A DNA stretch of 64,000 bases from Thermospira aquatica (GTDB lineage: Bacteria > Spirochaetota > Brevinematia > Brevinematales > Thermospiraceae), in the NCBI RefSeq assembly GCF_023525255.1, contig NZ_CP073355.1:1550001-1614000 (forward strand). Reading direction: 5' to 3'. Of the stretch, positions 26,901 through 36,163 are shown piece after piece. Each line of letters starts with the position of its first letter. The first letter of the stretch is position 1. The notes under the pieces were generated by a model that did no database searches, was not told the DNA's origin, and was given only the letters and a program-made list of their open reading frames with translations. A program made the position numbers and the translations under genes.

Positions 26901-26931
26901 ACGGGCTGCTTCAAGCAGCCCGTTTTTTTTT
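26901..26931 (+). terminator. Rho-independent terminator
   Basis: Stem ACGGGCTGCTT / AAGCAGCCCGT followed by eight or more T. Confidence 0.93.
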
Positions 26932-27009
26932 GTAAAAAAATCTTTTTTTGCTTGAAAAAAAAACAAAATGGGTGTAGTATAATGTGAGAACAATAGTAAG
27001 GAGTGGTCC

Positions 27010-28278
27010 ATGAAACGAATCATAGGTCTTGTAATGGGATGTTTAGTTTTAGTGGCGTGTGGTTCTCCAAGACCTCCAGAAGCAATATCTTCTTCATCGC
27101 CAGCTCAGCCTCAAGAGATGGGTTTCCCTGAGACCATGGTTTTTGAAGGGAGAGGCCAGTCTCAAGAATTCTCCAGTAGTCGTAAGCTTGCTTATCAGGA
27201 TGTGATGCGGCAGGCGATTGTGAAGATTTTGGGGGAGAGGGATTACACAGCTCAAAAGACAAGTATTGATGGGCAGTTTCTTGCAAACGAGGCGCAGTTT
27301 TCTCCCTATATTCTGCAAAAGGAATGGACATCGACTAAGCGAGATGAGAATGGGAATCTTGTTCTGGCTCTCAAGGCAACGATAGCAACGAAAAAACTTC
27401 GGGAAGATTTGAGATCTGCTGGTTTTTTGACGACAGCTCCCTCGTCTTCTCCTACGACACAGCCATCGTCAGGATCGCCACAAAGAGAAAACTCTGGGGT
27501 AGAGATGGATCTATCAGGAGTGGACATTTCTGGTCTTTCTCTCCTTATTTTCTACAATCCGGAAGCACTTCAGAAAACCGGCGATCCAGATGCTGAGCGC
27601 TATGCTAGACGGGCAATTCAGCTTTTGAATCAGGAATTTCTCCAGAGTGGCTTAGAAGTCATTGATCTTGAGGCAGCTGAGAGAGTTCTGAAAGAGAAAA
27701 ACCTTCTCCAGGAGGAGGCTCGAGGCAATGTTGGGCTTGGGCTTTTGATAGCCCAGCAAGTTCACGCGGAACTCTACGGAGAGGTTACACCAACAGTAAG
27801 CTATCGTGCAGGGACAACTGCTCATGTTATTCTTGATTGTAAGCTCTATGTGAGAACAGGAGGAAGGGTAATAGCTAGCATCCAGAAGGGTGGTGAAGAG
27901 TATGATTCAGCATCTCTTGAGGCATCGGTTACCGCCAGTATGCGGGATGCTGTAAAAAAAGTTTCAAAAGATCTGTTTATAAACTTGAAAAAATATGTAA
28001 AAGATGGTAGATTTTATACGGTGAGACTGATTGAGGTTGGTTCTGCAAGAGATGCATCCGCCTTTGCAGGGACAGTCTCAAAACTTGAAAGAGTAAAGAG
28101 TGTAAAACAAACACTTTACTCTAAAAATGATAGGACGGCGGAGTTTGAGATCCAGTTCCAGGGAAGTCCTAATGAGCTTATGGAGATTATTTTTGATGGT
28201 GTGACGGCGAAACCAGGATTCGAATCACTGGATCTTTTTACTCTGCGAGGTAATGAGTTGATTTTTACCATGCAATAG
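27010..28278 (+). CDS. Lipoprotein, LPP20/CsgG-like domains
   Basis: 422 residues. The leader MKRIIGLVMGCLVLVACG ends in a lipobox. Residues about 40-140 (FEGRGQSQEF, RKLAYQDVMRQAIVKILGE) resemble the LPP20/FlgT N-terminal fold. After a Ser/Pro linker, the part from about 175 on (LLIFYNPEAL, AIQLLNQEFLQSGLEVID, IAQQVHAELYGEVTPT) has the pattern of CsgG/LpoB-like periplasmic domains. A TATAAT box lies at 26978-26983. Function unknown; relatives of these folds occur in flagellar and envelope assembly. A second LPP20-like lipoprotein follows in the same direction after 42 bases. Confidence 0.65.
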   Translation: MKRIIGLVMGCLVLVACGSPRPPEAISSSSPAQPQEMGFPETMVFEGRGQSQEFSSSRKLAYQDVMRQAIVKILGERDYTAQKTSIDGQFLANEAQFSPYILQKEWTSTKRDENGNLVLALKATIATKKLREDLRSAGFLTTAPSSSPTTQPSSGSPQRENSGVEMDLSGVDISGLSLLIFYNPEALQKTGDPDAERYARRAIQLLNQEFLQSGLEVIDLEAAERVLKEKNLLQEEARGNVGLGLLIAQQVHAELYGEVTPTVSYRAGTTAHVILDCKLYVRTGGRVIASIQKGGEEYDSASLEASVTASMRDAVKKVSKDLFINLKKYVKDGRFYTVRLIEVGSARDASAFAGTVSKLERVKSVKQTLYSKNDRTAEFEIQFQGSPNELMEIIFDGVTAKPGFESLDLFTLRGNELIFTMQ

Positions 28279-28320
28279 CATGGCATAAAACAAAGAAAAT
28301 ATACACAAAAGGAGGATCTT

Positions 28321-29004
28321 ATGAAAAGATCTGTGTGGTTTTTGATGACATTGGTGGCAGTAACTCTCATGGTGGTAAGCTGTGGCGGGAAAAAGCCAGA
28401 GCCTGCTCCTCAACCTCAGCAACCTGTTTCTCCTGAAGCTGACGCTCTTCGCATCAAGGTTTATACTATTCAGGCAAGTGAAGAGCCCAAGCCAAAGTGG
28501 GTGAACAAACGCTGGTACATCGGTAAAGATGAAGAAGGCGTAAAAACCATCTATCTTACCGTTTCCGCTCAGGCTGTTCGTAAAGACAACGCAGCACGCC
28601 TTGCTGAAGCTGAGAAGATTGCCAAACTTACCGAGGCTATCAAGCAGGTGGCAACCCGGGAGTTTGCGTTGGCAAGAGCAGGCATGCTTGATCCAGATTC
28701 TGACAAAGCCCTGGAAACTTATTTTGAAGAGACAATTGCTGCTGTTTCCAAAAATGTGAATATCTCTGGTGCTATGAATGTGGCTGACTACTGGGAATAT
28801 GTCCAGGAGGTTCAGGGAGGCGAATCCAAGACCTATTATATCTACTACAAGCAGTATGCTATGCCTTACGCCCTCTTTGAAAAAGCTCGCAAGGATGCCT
28901 GGGACAAGCAGCCTAAACCTGTCAATAAAGACCTTCAGAACAAGGCTCAAAAGGTACTCGATAGTATCAATCAGTATGAGAGCCAGGTTGCTCAGGGAGA
29001 ATAA
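28321..29004 (+). CDS. Lipoprotein with LPP20-like domain
   Basis: 227 residues with AAAGGAGG before the start. The leader ends in MVVSC (lipobox), followed by a Pro/Gln-rich linker. The body contains KPKWVNKRWYIGKDEEGVKTIYLTV then an alanine-rich helix AARLAEAEKIAKLTEAIKQ, the arrangement of LPP20/FlgP-like envelope lipoproteins. Codon use is of the highly expressed type, as in the CBM48 lipoprotein. It ends at a strong terminator. Confidence 0.65.
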   Translation: MKRSVWFLMTLVAVTLMVVSCGGKKPEPAPQPQQPVSPEADALRIKVYTIQASEEPKPKWVNKRWYIGKDEEGVKTIYLTVSAQAVRKDNAARLAEAEKIAKLTEAIKQVATREFALARAGMLDPDSDKALETYFEETIAAVSKNVNISGAMNVADYWEYVQEVQGGESKTYYIYYKQYAMPYALFEKARKDAWDKQPKPVNKDLQNKAQKVLDSINQYESQVAQGE

Positions 29005-29022
29005 GTTTGCTCATCATGAGGG

Positions 29023-29051
29023 AGGCCGTCGAAAGGCGGCCTTCTTTTTTT
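29023..29051 (+). terminator. Rho-independent terminator
   Basis: Stem AGGCCG / CGGCCT with an 8-base loop, then a T tract. Confidence 0.88.
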
Positions 29052-29078
29052 GAAAAATTTTCTTTCTTATGCCATAAT
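29050..29078 (+). promoter_or_regulatory. Sigma70-type promoter of alr
   Basis: TTGAAA (29050-29055) and CATAAT (29073-29078) with a 17-base spacer, 30 bases before the start codon; the -35 box uses the end of the preceding terminator's T tract. Confidence 0.65.
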
Positions 29079-29108
29079 ACATTATAGCTGAGAATGTAAG
29101 GAAGAGAT

Positions 29109-30233
29109 ATGTTTAGCACCCATTCGTTTCGCTCTACATGGTTAGAGGTAGATCTTACGCGATTGAAAGAGAATCTGAAAAGTATCTTTACCCACGCGAA
29201 CAAAAAATCCATGATAGCTGTGGTGAAAGCCGATGGGTATGGACATGGAGCAGTAGAGATTGCCCGTACGCTTGAACAAGAAGGTGTATCCTGGTTTGCG
29301 GTGGCTACTCTTGATGAGGCGATAGAACTGCGTGAAAATGGGGTGAGGGGAGATATTTTGGTTTTAGGACCTGTTGATCATCGATGGCAGAGGGAGATCA
29401 TAAATTGTGGGTGTGTGGCCACGGTGGTTTCTCTTGCTGAAGCTGAGCATCTCAGTAAAACAGCCGTCGCTCTTGACAAAAGCCTCCGTGTTCATGTGAA
29501 GGTCGATACCGGTATGGGGAGATTTGGAATTCTTTTTGAACAGGCTTTTTCAGATATTTCTGCTATGATGGAGCTCCCCGGCATTACGGTGGAGGGGTGT
29601 TTTTCTCATCTGCCCTCGGCTGATCACGATAGGGAGTTTTCCGAGCATCAGATCCAACGTATGCGAAATTTGCGTCATGATCTTGAAAAAAAAGGTGTTC
29701 ATATTCCCTTCTGGCATATAGCCAACAGTGAAGCTGTGTGGAATCTTTCCGATGCGTATGGGACGGATTTCACGCATATTCGTCCCGGGATTTCTCTCTA
29801 TGGAGTTGCTTCTGTTCCTTTTGCGAACGTGAAAACCTTGATGACTCTTAAAACCAAAATTGTCCAGATGAAACGGCTTTCACAGGGAAGTACGGTAAGT
29901 TATCTTCGTACGTATCGTGTTACTATGCCAAAAGAGTGGATAGCCGTTTTGCCTATTGGATACGCGGATGCTGTTCCTGTGGTGGGTTCTGGAACATATG
30001 AGGTGGTTATTCGCGGGAAACGCTATCCCCAGGTAGGAAGGGTGTGTATGGACTCTATGATGGTGAGTTTGGGGGAGAATAAAGAAGGTATCAGGGAAGG
30101 AGAAGAAGTGGAGATTTTTGGGGGTGAGATTTCTCTGCTAGAATTTGCTCAAAAGAGTCAAAGGATTCCTTATGAGGTGATGTGTGGTGTGTCGAAACGG
30201 GTGCCTCGAATCTACAGAGGAGAAGAGAAATGA
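29109..30233 (+). CDS. alr: Alanine racemase
   Basis: 374 residues. It makes D-alanine for peptidoglycan and uses pyridoxal phosphate. The PLP lysine is in AVVKADGYGHG near residue 39, the second catalytic Tyr lies in the C-terminal barrel near PIGYADAVP/GRVCMDSMM, and IRPGISLYG marks the cofactor phosphate site. Full length for the family. It overlaps the amidohydrolase gene by ATGA. Confidence 0.95.
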   Translation: MFSTHSFRSTWLEVDLTRLKENLKSIFTHANKKSMIAVVKADGYGHGAVEIARTLEQEGVSWFAVATLDEAIELRENGVRGDILVLGPVDHRWQREIINCGCVATVVSLAEAEHLSKTAVALDKSLRVHVKVDTGMGRFGILFEQAFSDISAMMELPGITVEGCFSHLPSADHDREFSEHQIQRMRNLRHDLEKKGVHIPFWHIANSEAVWNLSDAYGTDFTHIRPGISLYGVASVPFANVKTLMTLKTKIVQMKRLSQGSTVSYLRTYRVTMPKEWIAVLPIGYADAVPVVGSGTYEVVIRGKRYPQVGRVCMDSMMVSLGENKEGIREGEEVEIFGGEISLLEFAQKSQRIPYEVMCGVSKRVPRIYRGEEK

Positions 30234-31027
30234 TTATTGATTTTCATACCCATTTCTATCCTGAAAAAATAGCACCTAAGGCAATGGAAGCCATGAGGAA
30301 TGCTAGTGGATGGAAACTTTATGGGGATGGAACGTACCAGAGTCTTGTCCAGTTTATGGAAGAAGATGGAGTCTCACTGTCAGTTAATCTACCAGTGGCA
30401 ACCAAGCCAGAACAGGTGATCTCTATCAATCGACAAATGGTAGAATGGAACAAGAAACAGACTAAAGTCGTTTGTTTTGGAACCTATCATCCAGACTTTG
30501 TGCGTCTGGGAAATCCGGAGGAGGAGATAGCGTTTCTCGCCAGTCAGGGCATCAGGGGTATAAAACTTCATCCCGAATATCAGGATTTTTACCCTGATGA
30601 TCCGCGGATGACAGAGTTTTATGAGCTTTGTGCTAAGTATCATCTTCTTCTGTTGATGCATGCAGGGAGCGATGTAGCTTTTTCTACCACGCATGGGACG
30701 CCAAAGCGATTTCGAGAGGTGCTCAAAGTGAGAGGTATAAGGTTGATTCTTGCCCATATGGGTGGGTATCGTCAATGGGAAGAGGTGGCCCAGGAGCTTG
30801 TGGGGGCATCTTCCCTCTACCTTGATACATCGTTTTCTCTCGATCTTCCTAACACTTTATTCAAAGAGATTATTTTGGCGCATGAGCCGTATAAGGTGCT
30901 CTTTGGAAGTGATTTTCCCTGGACGAGGGCAGGAGAGATGGCGGCGAAAATTCGGAGTCTTGATCTTGGAAAAACAAACGAGGAGCTTATATTCTCCAAA
31001 AATGCTTTGTGGCTTTTGGATATATAA
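30230..31027 (+). CDS. Amidohydrolase-2 family metal-dependent hydrolase
   Basis: 265 residues from ATG 30230. It is a TIM-barrel enzyme of the TatD/ACMSD-like amidohydrolase group: IIDFHTHFYP (metal HxH), GIKLHPEYQDFYPDD (His), LLLMHAGSD, LILAHMGG, and KVLFGSDFPW with the catalytic Asp. Translationally coupled to alr. Substrate unknown; such enzymes include decarboxylases and lactonases. Confidence 0.85.
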   Translation: MIIDFHTHFYPEKIAPKAMEAMRNASGWKLYGDGTYQSLVQFMEEDGVSLSVNLPVATKPEQVISINRQMVEWNKKQTKVVCFGTYHPDFVRLGNPEEEIAFLASQGIRGIKLHPEYQDFYPDDPRMTEFYELCAKYHLLLLMHAGSDVAFSTTHGTPKRFREVLKVRGIRLILAHMGGYRQWEEVAQELVGASSLYLDTSFSLDLPNTLFKEIILAHEPYKVLFGSDFPWTRAGEMAAKIRSLDLGKTNEELIFSKNALWLLDI

Positions 31028-31057
31028 GGCAATAGGAGGAATTTTTTTTAAAAACTT

Positions 31058-31085
31058 TTAGTTTTACAAGAAAAATAGCCGATAA
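31058..31085 (+). promoter_or_regulatory. Candidate sigma28 (FliA/WhiG-type) promoter of the flaA transcription unit
   Basis: An exact GCCGATAA at 31078-31085 matches the flagellar sigma -10 box. The -35 region is weaker (TTTAGTTT about 13 bases upstream). It lies 37 bases before the DUF1015 start, and no TTGACA/TATAAT pair competes nearby. Confidence 0.6.
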
Positions 31086-31122
31086 ATACAAGGATAAATC
31101 GATACAACAAAAGAGGTGATGT

Positions 31123-32385
31123 ATGGCCTGGTTGCTTCCCTTCAAGGCAGGGTATTATAACCCACAAAAAATCGCTCGGATTGAAGATTGTATTTCTTCA
31201 CCCTATGATGAACTGGAAACGGGAGAGCTGAACCAGCTTCAAAAAAATCCTTATCATTATTCTCACGTCATTCGAACTGTTCCTGGTGATAATGAGAGTT
31301 ATGTAACAGCGAAACACAAGCTTTTTGGATGGTTTATTCGTGATGTTATTCTCTTTGATAAAGTGGCATCGCTTTATGTTTATGAGCAGTCTTTTATTTC
31401 TCAGGGTACCGTGCAACGCCGATACGGTATTTTTGCCCGTGTTGCTGTAGAAGATTTGGCTAAAAGGCTTCGTCTTCATGAAGAGACAATAGAAGAATAC
31501 GTTGAGGACAGTTATCAGCGGATTGCTGTCTCTCAGTGTCATCTTGAGCCACTTTTGGTGGGTTATCATAATCCATCGCTAAAAATTGCAGACAATGTTT
31601 CTCAAAATCTTTCCCTCCCCCCTTTGATTTCTTTTGGTGGGAGTAGTGAAAACGAACATCGAATTTACCAGGTTTCCGAGCCTGCAGTGATTGATCGGTT
31701 GGCTTCTGCTCTTCAGGGAGAGAAACTTTTTCTCCTGGATGGGCATCATCGCTTCATGGCAGCTCTCCGTTATCAGGAAGAACAAAAAATGGCGAAGGGA
31801 TCGGCGTATACAGGTGAGGAACCATGGAATTATGTTCTTATAGCGCTTGTCAACATGGCTGATGAGGGGTTTACTCCACTACCGTGGAACCGGCTGATTA
31901 AGACGCTGCCTCTTTCTGCTCAGGATCTCATGAAGCAGATGGGGACTGTTTTTAAATTGGCCGCCATTCCTTTCCAGGATGCTATGACAGAGAAGGCAGC
32001 AAGAAAAAAACTCAGGCTGTTGCTTTCTGAGTATGCTTCAAAGAAGGTTTCAGCATTTGGTGTGGCCTTGAGCCAGGCTTCAACGAAGTATTTTCTTGCA
32101 GTGGGGGGACAGGGTTTCTCACCTCTGGTAGTCGATGAACAGGTTATTCGAAAGATTTTGGGGATGAACCCACGGTATCCCGATGTGCATTATGAAAGCC
32201 AGGATCAGAGGGCTTTTGAGAGGGTGAAAAACAAGCAGTATCAGGTGGCTTTTTTTACGCAAACGATTTCACTTTTAGATTTTGTGCAACTTCCATCTAA
32301 TCAAATATTTATGCCGAGGGCTTTTGATTTCTATCCCAAGGTGCCAAGCGGTGTGATCTTGTATTCATTTAAGTATTCTGTGTAA
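31123..32385 (+). CDS. DUF1015 family protein
   Basis: 420 residues; start ATG after GAGGTG. The family has IPFKAGYYN-like starts (here LPFKAGYYNPQKIARIEDCIS), PPYD-like SSPYDEL, and LLDGHHRFMAALRY with the conserved Asp/His pair. Homologues often lie near serine metabolism genes, but the biochemical role is not established. Here it opens a run of five same-strand genes with gaps of 12, 33, 17 and 20 bases that ends with the two flaA genes. Confidence 0.85.
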   Translation: MAWLLPFKAGYYNPQKIARIEDCISSPYDELETGELNQLQKNPYHYSHVIRTVPGDNESYVTAKHKLFGWFIRDVILFDKVASLYVYEQSFISQGTVQRRYGIFARVAVEDLAKRLRLHEETIEEYVEDSYQRIAVSQCHLEPLLVGYHNPSLKIADNVSQNLSLPPLISFGGSSENEHRIYQVSEPAVIDRLASALQGEKLFLLDGHHRFMAALRYQEEQKMAKGSAYTGEEPWNYVLIALVNMADEGFTPLPWNRLIKTLPLSAQDLMKQMGTVFKLAAIPFQDAMTEKAARKKLRLLLSEYASKKVSAFGVALSQASTKYFLAVGGQGFSPLVVDEQVIRKILGMNPRYPDVHYESQDQRAFERVKNKQYQVAFFTQTISLLDFVQLPSNQIFMPRAFDFYPKVPSGVILYSFKYSV

Positions 32386-32397
32386 CAAGGAGGCGTG

Positions 32398-33099
32398 ATG
32401 AAAAAGCTTATTGTGTTGATTTTTGCCGTTGTTTTTCTTGCGATTGCAGGTTGTCAGACAGAGAAAAAAATAAGCGAAGAAGATTTGACCAGGAATGCAA
32501 ATTTGCTCAAAGATGAAGTGCTTTCTCAAACCAATGTAAGTCCAGTTTTAACTAATGAAGTTACTCTTCAGACGGTAGAACCGATAGTTCTGGCCTCTTC
32601 CCAGATAGAGAGTACAAATACCTTATCTGAGATTGCTCCTCTGGAGGATAAGCCAATAGAGGTGCCACAAACATCCAAACCTGCGGTATCTTCTTCTGTG
32701 CAGCGTTCTCCTCAAGTAGCCAAGGTCGGAAGCTATATGAAGGTGGGAACAGATCGGTCCGGACAAACCCTTTCTCCCCGTCGATACATTAAGATTTCTT
32801 CGTGGGTATTTACTCAGGAGGGGAAAACTGTAGACTTTTATTTGTATGCGGTTCCTTTCAAAAGTGGTAAAGTTCAGAGTGCTAATCTTATCGGTCGAGT
32901 AAGGGGAATAGAGGTGATTAACAACCAGGCTCAATACACAAGGTATTGGAATGGTATAACTATCCATGGCAATTTCCTTCCCAAAGGGAAATACAATATC
33001 TACCTCACCTATGTGATCAAGAATTCCAAGGGAAAAGTGATCAAGACAGAGTCCCGTTATTGGGGCAGAACTACAGATTTTTATCTGGTGTTGGAATGA
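32398..33099 (+). CDS. Lipoprotein of unknown function
   Basis: 233 residues from ATG 32398 (AAGGAGG upstream; the adjacent GTG at 32395 is too close). The leader ends in LAIAGC (lipobox). A low-complexity Ser/Thr/Pro-rich stretch to about residue 110 precedes a compact C-terminal beta-rich part (SWVFTQEGKTVDFYLYAVPF, YWNGITIHGNFLPKGKYNIYL, YWGRTTDFYLVLE). No family recognised. Its position in the flaA unit suggests a periplasmic flagellar or envelope role. Confidence 0.6.
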   Translation: MKKLIVLIFAVVFLAIAGCQTEKKISEEDLTRNANLLKDEVLSQTNVSPVLTNEVTLQTVEPIVLASSQIESTNTLSEIAPLEDKPIEVPQTSKPAVSSSVQRSPQVAKVGSYMKVGTDRSGQTLSPRRYIKISSWVFTQEGKTVDFYLYAVPFKSGKVQSANLIGRVRGIEVINNQAQYTRYWNGITIHGNFLPKGKYNIYLTYVIKNSKGKVIKTESRYWGRTTDFYLVLE

Positions 33100-33132
33100 T
33101 GATGAGAGAAAAAGAGGATGGGAAGGGGTACT

Positions 33133-33495
33133 ATGTTGCTTACAGTGCTAAAATCTAAAATACATCGAGCGGTTGTTACAGAGACAAATCTGGAATACGT
33201 AGGAAGTATTACGATAGATGAAGAGCTTATGGAAGCCGCGGAGATTTATCCTTATGAGCAGGTACACGTCTGGAATATTACCAATGGTTCTCGGCTTATT
33301 ACCTATGCTCTGAAAGGTGAACGTGGAAGTGGGGTGATTTGTATTAACGGTGCGGGAGCCCACCACAACCGTGTGGGGGATAGGGTGATTATTGCTGCCT
33401 TTGCACAGGTGGAAAAAGAAAAAATTTTTTCATTTTCACCAAAGATTCTACTAGTAAATGCCGAAAATAAGATAGAGACTTTATTAGAGAATTAA
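33133..33495 (+). CDS. panD: Aspartate 1-decarboxylase proenzyme
   Basis: 120 residues from ATG 33133 (GGAAGGGG upstream). It makes beta-alanine for pantothenate and CoA. The self-cleavage site is G24-S25 in EYVGSITID; Ser25 becomes the pyruvoyl group. [14 protein letters not shown] and [21 protein letters not shown] are typical. No other pantothenate gene is in the window; its place immediately before flaA is unusual. Confidence 0.95.
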   Translation: MLLTVLKSKIHRAVVTETNLEYVGSITIDEELMEAAEIYPYEQVHVWNITNGSRLITYALKGERGSGVICINGAGAHHNRVGDRVIIAAFAQVEKEKIFSFSPKILLVNAENKIETLLEN

Positions 33496-33511
33496 ACGTA
33501 AGGAGAGGTTT

Positions 33512-34315
33512 ATGAGATACAAAGGGATTTGGTTGATAACGCTTTTGACCATGTTGCTTTTTTTTGGGTATACCTCTTCTCTGTTTGGTTGGGGTTTTTC
33601 CGACCGAGACAGGGAGACTGTGAATTTGCAGACGTTTTTGATTAGTGATTTTGGTGATGAGAAAGACCAGACCAACAATCTGGTGTGGAAGGCGAGGTTT
33701 TCTCGTTTTGCTAAACCTTCTAATATCATGGACCCGGGGAGCCCTGTTGATCCCGAGGCTTGTAACTCTGCCTATTTTGCAGGGAAGCCACTCGGTATTC
33801 CTGAAGAAATGGAGCAGCGTCAGAAATGGGTTCTGGGAGTGAAGGCACAATATGTGCGTAAGGGTTACAATTATGTTGAGATTATTCCCTATCATCTGGC
33901 CAGAGCTGGGGTAGATGCGAATGGCAAGCCTTCCAATGTTGGTGATGTAAAGGAAACCAATGTTTCTCTGGTGGGTGTGGTCAAATCCCTCGATATGTGG
34001 CTTTGGGGTGGAAATTATAACTACTGGCTTGAGTTTTATCTGCGGGATTACAAGGGTTTTCTTCACAGGGTTCCGGCGGGGGATATTAAGTTTGTGGGAT
34101 GGAAGAATCTTCGAACAACGGTTCCGTCGTATATTCCTCAGGCCCAAAATCATGTACCTTTCCTCAAGCCGCTTAAGCTTGAGATGATCAAGCTCTGGAG
34201 TCATCCTGAGGAGAGGGTTGATCAATTTTATGTGTATTTGGATTATCTTCAGGTCCAAACCGATGTCTACCTTGAACGTTTCAACGGTGACGATCTGGCC
34301 AATAACCGATGGTAA
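33512..34315 (+). CDS. flaA: Flagellar filament outer layer protein FlaA (paralogue 1)
   Basis: 267 residues with a signal peptide (about 28 residues, ending near TSSLFG). Spirochaete FlaA forms the sheath around the flagellin core of periplasmic filaments. FLISDFGDE, the carbohydrate-binding-like jelly-roll region, LGVKAQYVRKGYNYVEIIP, LDMWLWGGNYNYWLEFYLRDYKG and VGWKNLRTTVPSYIPQ are typical. A second copy follows after 20 bases with about the same layout. Confidence 0.92.
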   Translation: MRYKGIWLITLLTMLLFFGYTSSLFGWGFSDRDRETVNLQTFLISDFGDEKDQTNNLVWKARFSRFAKPSNIMDPGSPVDPEACNSAYFAGKPLGIPEEMEQRQKWVLGVKAQYVRKGYNYVEIIPYHLARAGVDANGKPSNVGDVKETNVSLVGVVKSLDMWLWGGNYNYWLEFYLRDYKGFLHRVPAGDIKFVGWKNLRTTVPSYIPQAQNHVPFLKPLKLEMIKLWSHPEERVDQFYVYLDYLQVQTDVYLERFNGDDLANNRW

Positions 34316-34335
34316 AACGGCAAAGGAGAAAAGCT

Positions 34336-35079
34336 ATGAAAAGAGCAAAATGGTTTCTTATATGGATGTTGGTGAGTGGAGTACTCCTGGTTTTTGTTAC
34401 GGGAGTTCTGTTTGCCCAGCAGGTGGAGAATACCGGCGGGAATCTGAGATTGGGAGAGTTTCCTGTTATCAATACGAACGCAGGGGAATCTGCTGATAAG
34501 ACGGTAGCCACGGAGTTGCTTCAGACTCTTTTGGTTGATGATTTTGAGGCAGCAGGGGAATGGTCGGCATTTATTCCCAGGGACTATGGGTATGCTTCGG
34601 CTATCCGTCGTGAAGGGTCTCCTTCGGCGATTAAATCGGATAAGAATAAATATGCCCTTGGTGTAAAGGTTTCTTTTATGAAGCGTGATTGGTCGTGGGT
34701 TTCTATTACCCCCGCTAAACCAGCCAAGATTCGTGGTATTACCAAAAACCTCAAGGTTTGGGTGGTGGGAAGAAACTATCGGCATGTTATTAGTGTCGTA
34801 CTGAGGGATTATCTTGATCGTATAAAGTATCTGCGTGGGGATAGGCTTATCTGGGTAGGATGGAAACAGATGACGATCAATATTCCCGATACGATTGAAC
34901 AGGAAAATTACAAGGTCTCTGAAGAACGGGGGGTCACCTTCTTGGGATTTCGTATTGATTTTGAGCCGGATGATATGATAGGACGCCCGTTCTATGTGTA
35001 CTTTGATTACCTTACAGCGGATGTCGATCTCTACTCAGAGCTCAATCTGAATGCAGACGATATGATTGATAACTGGTAA
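34336..35079 (+). CDS. flaA: Flagellar filament outer layer protein FlaA (paralogue 2)
   Basis: 247 residues from ATG 34336 (AAAGGAG upstream). Signal peptide ends near GVLFAQQ. The body parallels paralogue 1: LLVDDFEAAGEWSAF, ALGVKVSFMKRDWSWVSITP, LKVWVVGRNYRHVISVVLRDY, WVGWKQMTINIPDTIEQ and FYVYFDYLTADVDLYSELN. Two divergent copies suggest a heteromeric sheath. Ends at a strong terminator. Confidence 0.92.
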   Translation: MKRAKWFLIWMLVSGVLLVFVTGVLFAQQVENTGGNLRLGEFPVINTNAGESADKTVATELLQTLLVDDFEAAGEWSAFIPRDYGYASAIRREGSPSAIKSDKNKYALGVKVSFMKRDWSWVSITPAKPAKIRGITKNLKVWVVGRNYRHVISVVLRDYLDRIKYLRGDRLIWVGWKQMTINIPDTIEQENYKVSEERGVTFLGFRIDFEPDDMIGRPFYVYFDYLTADVDLYSELNLNADDMIDNW

Positions 35080-35086
35080 AAAATGA

Positions 35087-35115
35087 AGGGCTGTCTCTTA
35101 TGACAGCCCTTTTTC
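35087..35115 (+). terminator. Rho-independent terminator after flaA
   Basis: Stem AGGGCTGTC / GACAGCCCT with a short loop, then T5. Confidence 0.92.
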
Positions 35116-35143
35116 CTTATGTGAAGTTGGAAGGAGGTGGGGA

Positions 35144-36145
35144 ATGGGCAAAAAATTTGTTTTTGTTGGTTTGTTAGCGAGTTTTTGGGTGGGTTTTTGT
35201 TTGACGGCGTGTGAACGAGTAGTGAAGCAGGAGAGTGAATTTCGTTTTGAAAGTCGCTCTCCTTTTGTTCTGGAAACGAATTTTGTTGCCCATGGGAATT
35301 ATATTTTTTATGGGGTATTTTCTTCGGATGGAAGATTTCTGGCAACGGGTAGTGCTGATAGGACAGTGGCAATCTGGGATACAGCAAAGTGGGAGCGTGT
35401 AACCCTTTTAAAGGAAAATTATTCTCAGCTCTGGGGAATGCCCTTAGCTTTTGATAAAAATGACAATTATGTGGTCTATGGAGCCTATGAAGAGCTTGTT
35501 CTCTGGGATAGAATGAATCAGAAGGTAGGAGTGCGTACCAATGGCCACAGGAATAGGGTGCAAACAATCAAAAAAGTAGAAGATATGGTGGTGAGTGGAG
35601 GAGCGGATGGATTTATCAGACTCTGGCGTGTGCCATCTCTCGAACTTGTGGGTGAAAAAAAGATATCTCTGAAAGAGATCTGGAGTATTGCGTATGACGA
35701 AAAGAAAAAGATCATTATTACGGGGGGCGAAGATGGCACCGTTTCTCTGTTTACTTTTCCAGAGTTTGTGCCGATATATTCTACAAGGGAACACATGTTT
35801 CCGGTGGAGTATGTGGCTGTAGCTCCAGGAGGAGGAGTATTTGCTACGGCTGGCGGAGAGGGACTGATCTATCTTTGGGATGTTCTGAAAAAATCTCCTC
35901 TTAAAGAGTTGCGTGGACATGTAGGAGCGGTACTTGTGGTAGCTTTTCTGGACAGGCGATACCTGGCCAGTGGTGGTGAAGACGATACGCTTCTTTTCTG
36001 GGATCTGGAAACGGAAAAGGTGGTAGGCATGGAAAATCTGGGATCCGATGTGATGGCACTCCAGTATGAGCCTTTGACGAAAAAATTGTTTGTAGGAACG
36101 AGGAGAGGCGAAATATACATCTGGAGGTTTAATCCAGAACCATAG
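35144..36145 (+). CDS. WD40-repeat lipoprotein
   Basis: 333 residues with AAGGAGG before ATG. The leader ends in CLTAC (lipobox). The remainder holds about seven WD40 blades, seen in units such as SSDGRFLATGSADRTVAIWD, VVSGGADGFIRLWR, ATAGGEGLIYLWD and LASGGEDDTLLFWD. A beta-propeller on the envelope probably serves as a protein-interaction platform. WD40 proteins are uncommon in small bacterial genomes. Partner unknown. Confidence 0.85.
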   Translation: MGKKFVFVGLLASFWVGFCLTACERVVKQESEFRFESRSPFVLETNFVAHGNYIFYGVFSSDGRFLATGSADRTVAIWDTAKWERVTLLKENYSQLWGMPLAFDKNDNYVVYGAYEELVLWDRMNQKVGVRTNGHRNRVQTIKKVEDMVVSGGADGFIRLWRVPSLELVGEKKISLKEIWSIAYDEKKKIIITGGEDGTVSLFTFPEFVPIYSTREHMFPVEYVAVAPGGGVFATAGGEGLIYLWDVLKKSPLKELRGHVGAVLVVAFLDRRYLASGGEDDTLLFWDLETEKVVGMENLGSDVMALQYEPLTKKLFVGTRRGEIYIWRFNPEP

Positions 36146-36163
36146 AAATAGTGGAGAAAGTGT

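Noticed and set aside
28210-28235. tRNA-like T-arm sequence (GATTCGAATC)
   Set aside because: It lies inside a coding frame with no cloverleaf around it; no tRNA gene was recognised in the window.
33389-34258. Long minus-strand frame opposite flaA (289 codons), and similar ones at 12586-13386, 13408-14037 and 35444-36268
   Set aside because: They lie wholly antisense to well-identified genes, have no ribosome-binding site and show unusual composition; shadows of the real genes.
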